Shown: one piece after another, positions 4,666 to 5,819 of the stretch
How positions within the stretch are numbered: position 1 is the first letter of the stretch
Layout of the letters: each line of letters starts with the position of its first letter
Source of the DNA: CAMBDR01 sp046597185
Lineage (GTDB): Bacteria; Pseudomonadota; Gammaproteobacteria; Burkholderiales; Burkholderiaceae_D
Direction: 5' to 3'
NCBI GenBank assembly: GCA_046597185.1
Contig: JBKJLF010000042.1
Location: 1 to 5,819 of the forward strand
DNA length: 5,819 bases
Notes under the pieces: model-generated
Databases searched by the model: none
Seen by the model: only the letters and a program-made list of their open reading frames with translations
What the model was told of the DNA's origin: nothing
Made by a program: the position numbers and the translations under genes

Positions 4666-5819
4666 ATGAATCGAGATTCGCAGCAGGCACTAATTCAGGC
4701 TTTTACCTTATTACCCTATGTGCCCAACAGCTACTGCCTGGCCCAACCGCTTTGCACGCTTCTTTATTTGAAAGCTTGGTCAGACAGTTGGCACTGGCAC
4801 GCCGCCGCACTTCAAAAAGCAAGCACCCCGCCATCCGAATTTGCCGCCGCCATGGTGCAACGTGGCGTATTAACGATGCCAGCCGATGCACTGTTTGAAA
4901 CTTGCCTGGCTGCGCCAGCAGATGCCGCCGTGAACGCGATTCAACAAGCCTTACGCGCATTCGGCAAGGCCAACCCAACACTGGAAGGGATTTTGCAACC
5001 GCTGCAATTTGGGTATTTGAAAGGCTTGTATGGGGCGAACCCGGCTGATCACAAAACCTTCGTCAAACTGCTTGCCATCCTTAGCCGGGTCAGCTTTGAA
5101 CACCGCGCGCCTTCGTCCGATTGTGGCTTAGAGTTCGCCAGCGCCATCAAAGCGATATGCCAAAACCATAACGCGCGTGCGCAAGCGGTTGCGTCCTTGT
5201 TCGCCAAACTGCTGACACCCAAAGCGAATGAGGTGGTATTCGATTTTGCTTGCGGCCAAGGCCATTTGCTACACGCCTGTGCGCAAGAATTGTCGCAAAC
5301 ACAAGATCAAAACCAGCCCCAAGCCACATTGCAACTGCATGGCATGGAGGATGACATCAATCAATGGGCCTTGGCCAACATGTTGCTCTCACTCTCCGGC
5401 GTGGCACATCAGCACATCGACCCAATCCATGCTTTGAGCAAACCATTTAACGATTTGACTGATACAGAAAAAACGCTCGCCCTTGGCGGGGCCGATATCG
5501 TGGTCATGACCATCCCGGAAGCCAACATCCCATGGGGCCACGCCTTGGCCTTCGCGGAACAAGACCCGCGCTTTCCTGTCCGCGCACCAGCCTCTGGCAG
5601 TCTGGCACTGGTATGGCAAGGCTTGGCCGCGCTCAAACCCGAAGTGGGCCGGATGGCGCTCATCATGCCCATCGCTGTGTTGGCAGCAACAGGCGGGTAT
5701 ATCTTGTGCAAATATTTGGTCGATCACAACTTACTTGACGCGGTGATTACCTTACCCGGCATGGCGGGCCAGTTACTGCTGATGATACGCCGCCAAAAAA
5801 GACAAACCGACATCGGCTT
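4666..5819 (+). CDS. HsdM-like N6-adenine DNA methyltransferase fold with degenerate catalytic motif (partial)
   Basis: The frame is open from the ATG at 4666 to the right edge (384 complete codons), and HsdM proteins usually have about 500. A helical N-terminal domain is followed by LLTPKANEVVFDFACGQGHL at 181-200. This is the SAM-binding motif I (DPACGSG in typical HsdM), with the GMEDD acidic loop at 226-230. Motif IV, NPPF/Y in active enzymes, reads DIVVMTIPEANIPWG (277-291), so the Asn and one Pro are lost. The FYTP segment before motif I is also absent. Later HsdM features remain: DPRF (300-303), LAALKPEVGRMALIMP (320-335), and LVDHNLLDAVITLPG (351-365). It therefore probably folds and may bind SAM or DNA but not methylate. 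The Shine-Dalgarno is weak (GTGAG), and a TTG at 4621 is an alternative start. An active partner may lie downstream. Confidence 0.85.
   Translation, partial: MNRDSQQALIQAFTLLPYVPNSYCLAQPLCTLLYLKAWSDSWHWHAAALQKASTPPSEFAAAMVQRGVLTMPADALFETCLAAPADAAVNAIQQALRAFGKANPTLEGILQPLQFGYLKGLYGANPADHKTFVKLLAILSRVSFEHRAPSSDCGLEFASAIKAICQNHNARAQAVASLFAKLLTPKANEVVFDFACGQGHLLHACAQELSQTQDQNQPQATLQLHGMEDDINQWALANMLLSLSGVAHQHIDPIHALSKPFNDLTDTEKTLALGGADIVVMTIPEANIPWGHALAFAEQDPRFPVRAPASGSLALVWQGLAALKPEVGRMALIMPIAVLAATGGYILCKYLVDHNLLDAVITLPGMAGQLLLMIRRQKRQTDIG

Noticed and set aside
5389..5727. 112-codon minus-strand frame
   Set aside because: It lies inside the HsdM-like coding region, whose motifs fix the plus frame. 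The product has no recognisable domain.

Overview
The window looks like an accessory region of a bacterial chromosome, probably a beta- or gammaproteobacterium. The reasons are moderate GC with AT-rich intergenic stretches, an Rhs-type YD-repeat tip, HTH regulators of a style common in Proteobacteria, and a HsdM-like gene. No RNA gene, integrase, transposase or CRISPR array is visible, so the taxonomic guess is tentative.

Left part (1 to about 1135), minus strand. This part looks decayed. The left edge carries the last conserved piece of an Rhs-associated core without its start or repeats, an orphan Rhs tip whose variable end lies outside the window. Between about 484 and 1135 are fragments of one or two broken genes. 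A 29-codon frame is coupled by TAATG to the gene before it, the same frame continues past a single stop, and a 115-residue piece in another frame resembles the C-terminal part of TraB/Tiki-like hydrolases.

Middle part (1135 to 3401), minus strand. Two paralogous XRE-type regulators (2961-3371 and 2256-2726) lie in tandem. Each has a matching sigma70-like promoter with a 17-bp spacer, and both promoters carry the 7-mer ATGACAC. After them comes a third promoter (TTGAGT-17-TATAAT). It drives a likely two-gene unit: a 58-residue protein rich in Pro, Gln and Asn that ends in five prolines and Arg, then a 270-residue polytopic membrane protein. The small gene is real but easily missed because of its length.

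Right part (3402 to 5819), plus strand. After a 376-bp divergent intergenic region come a 248-residue soluble protein of unknown family and a gene that runs off the right edge. The second encodes a HsdM-like N6-adenine methyltransferase fold. It keeps a recognisable SAM loop (DFACGQG) but has TIPE where the catalytic NPPF/Y belongs, so it is probably a catalytically dead paralogue. The pair is divergent from the regulator array and may be controlled by it. The best candidate for an undescribed system is this set: two XRE regulators, the unknown 248-residue protein and the pseudo-methyltransferase, with further members expected beyond 5819.
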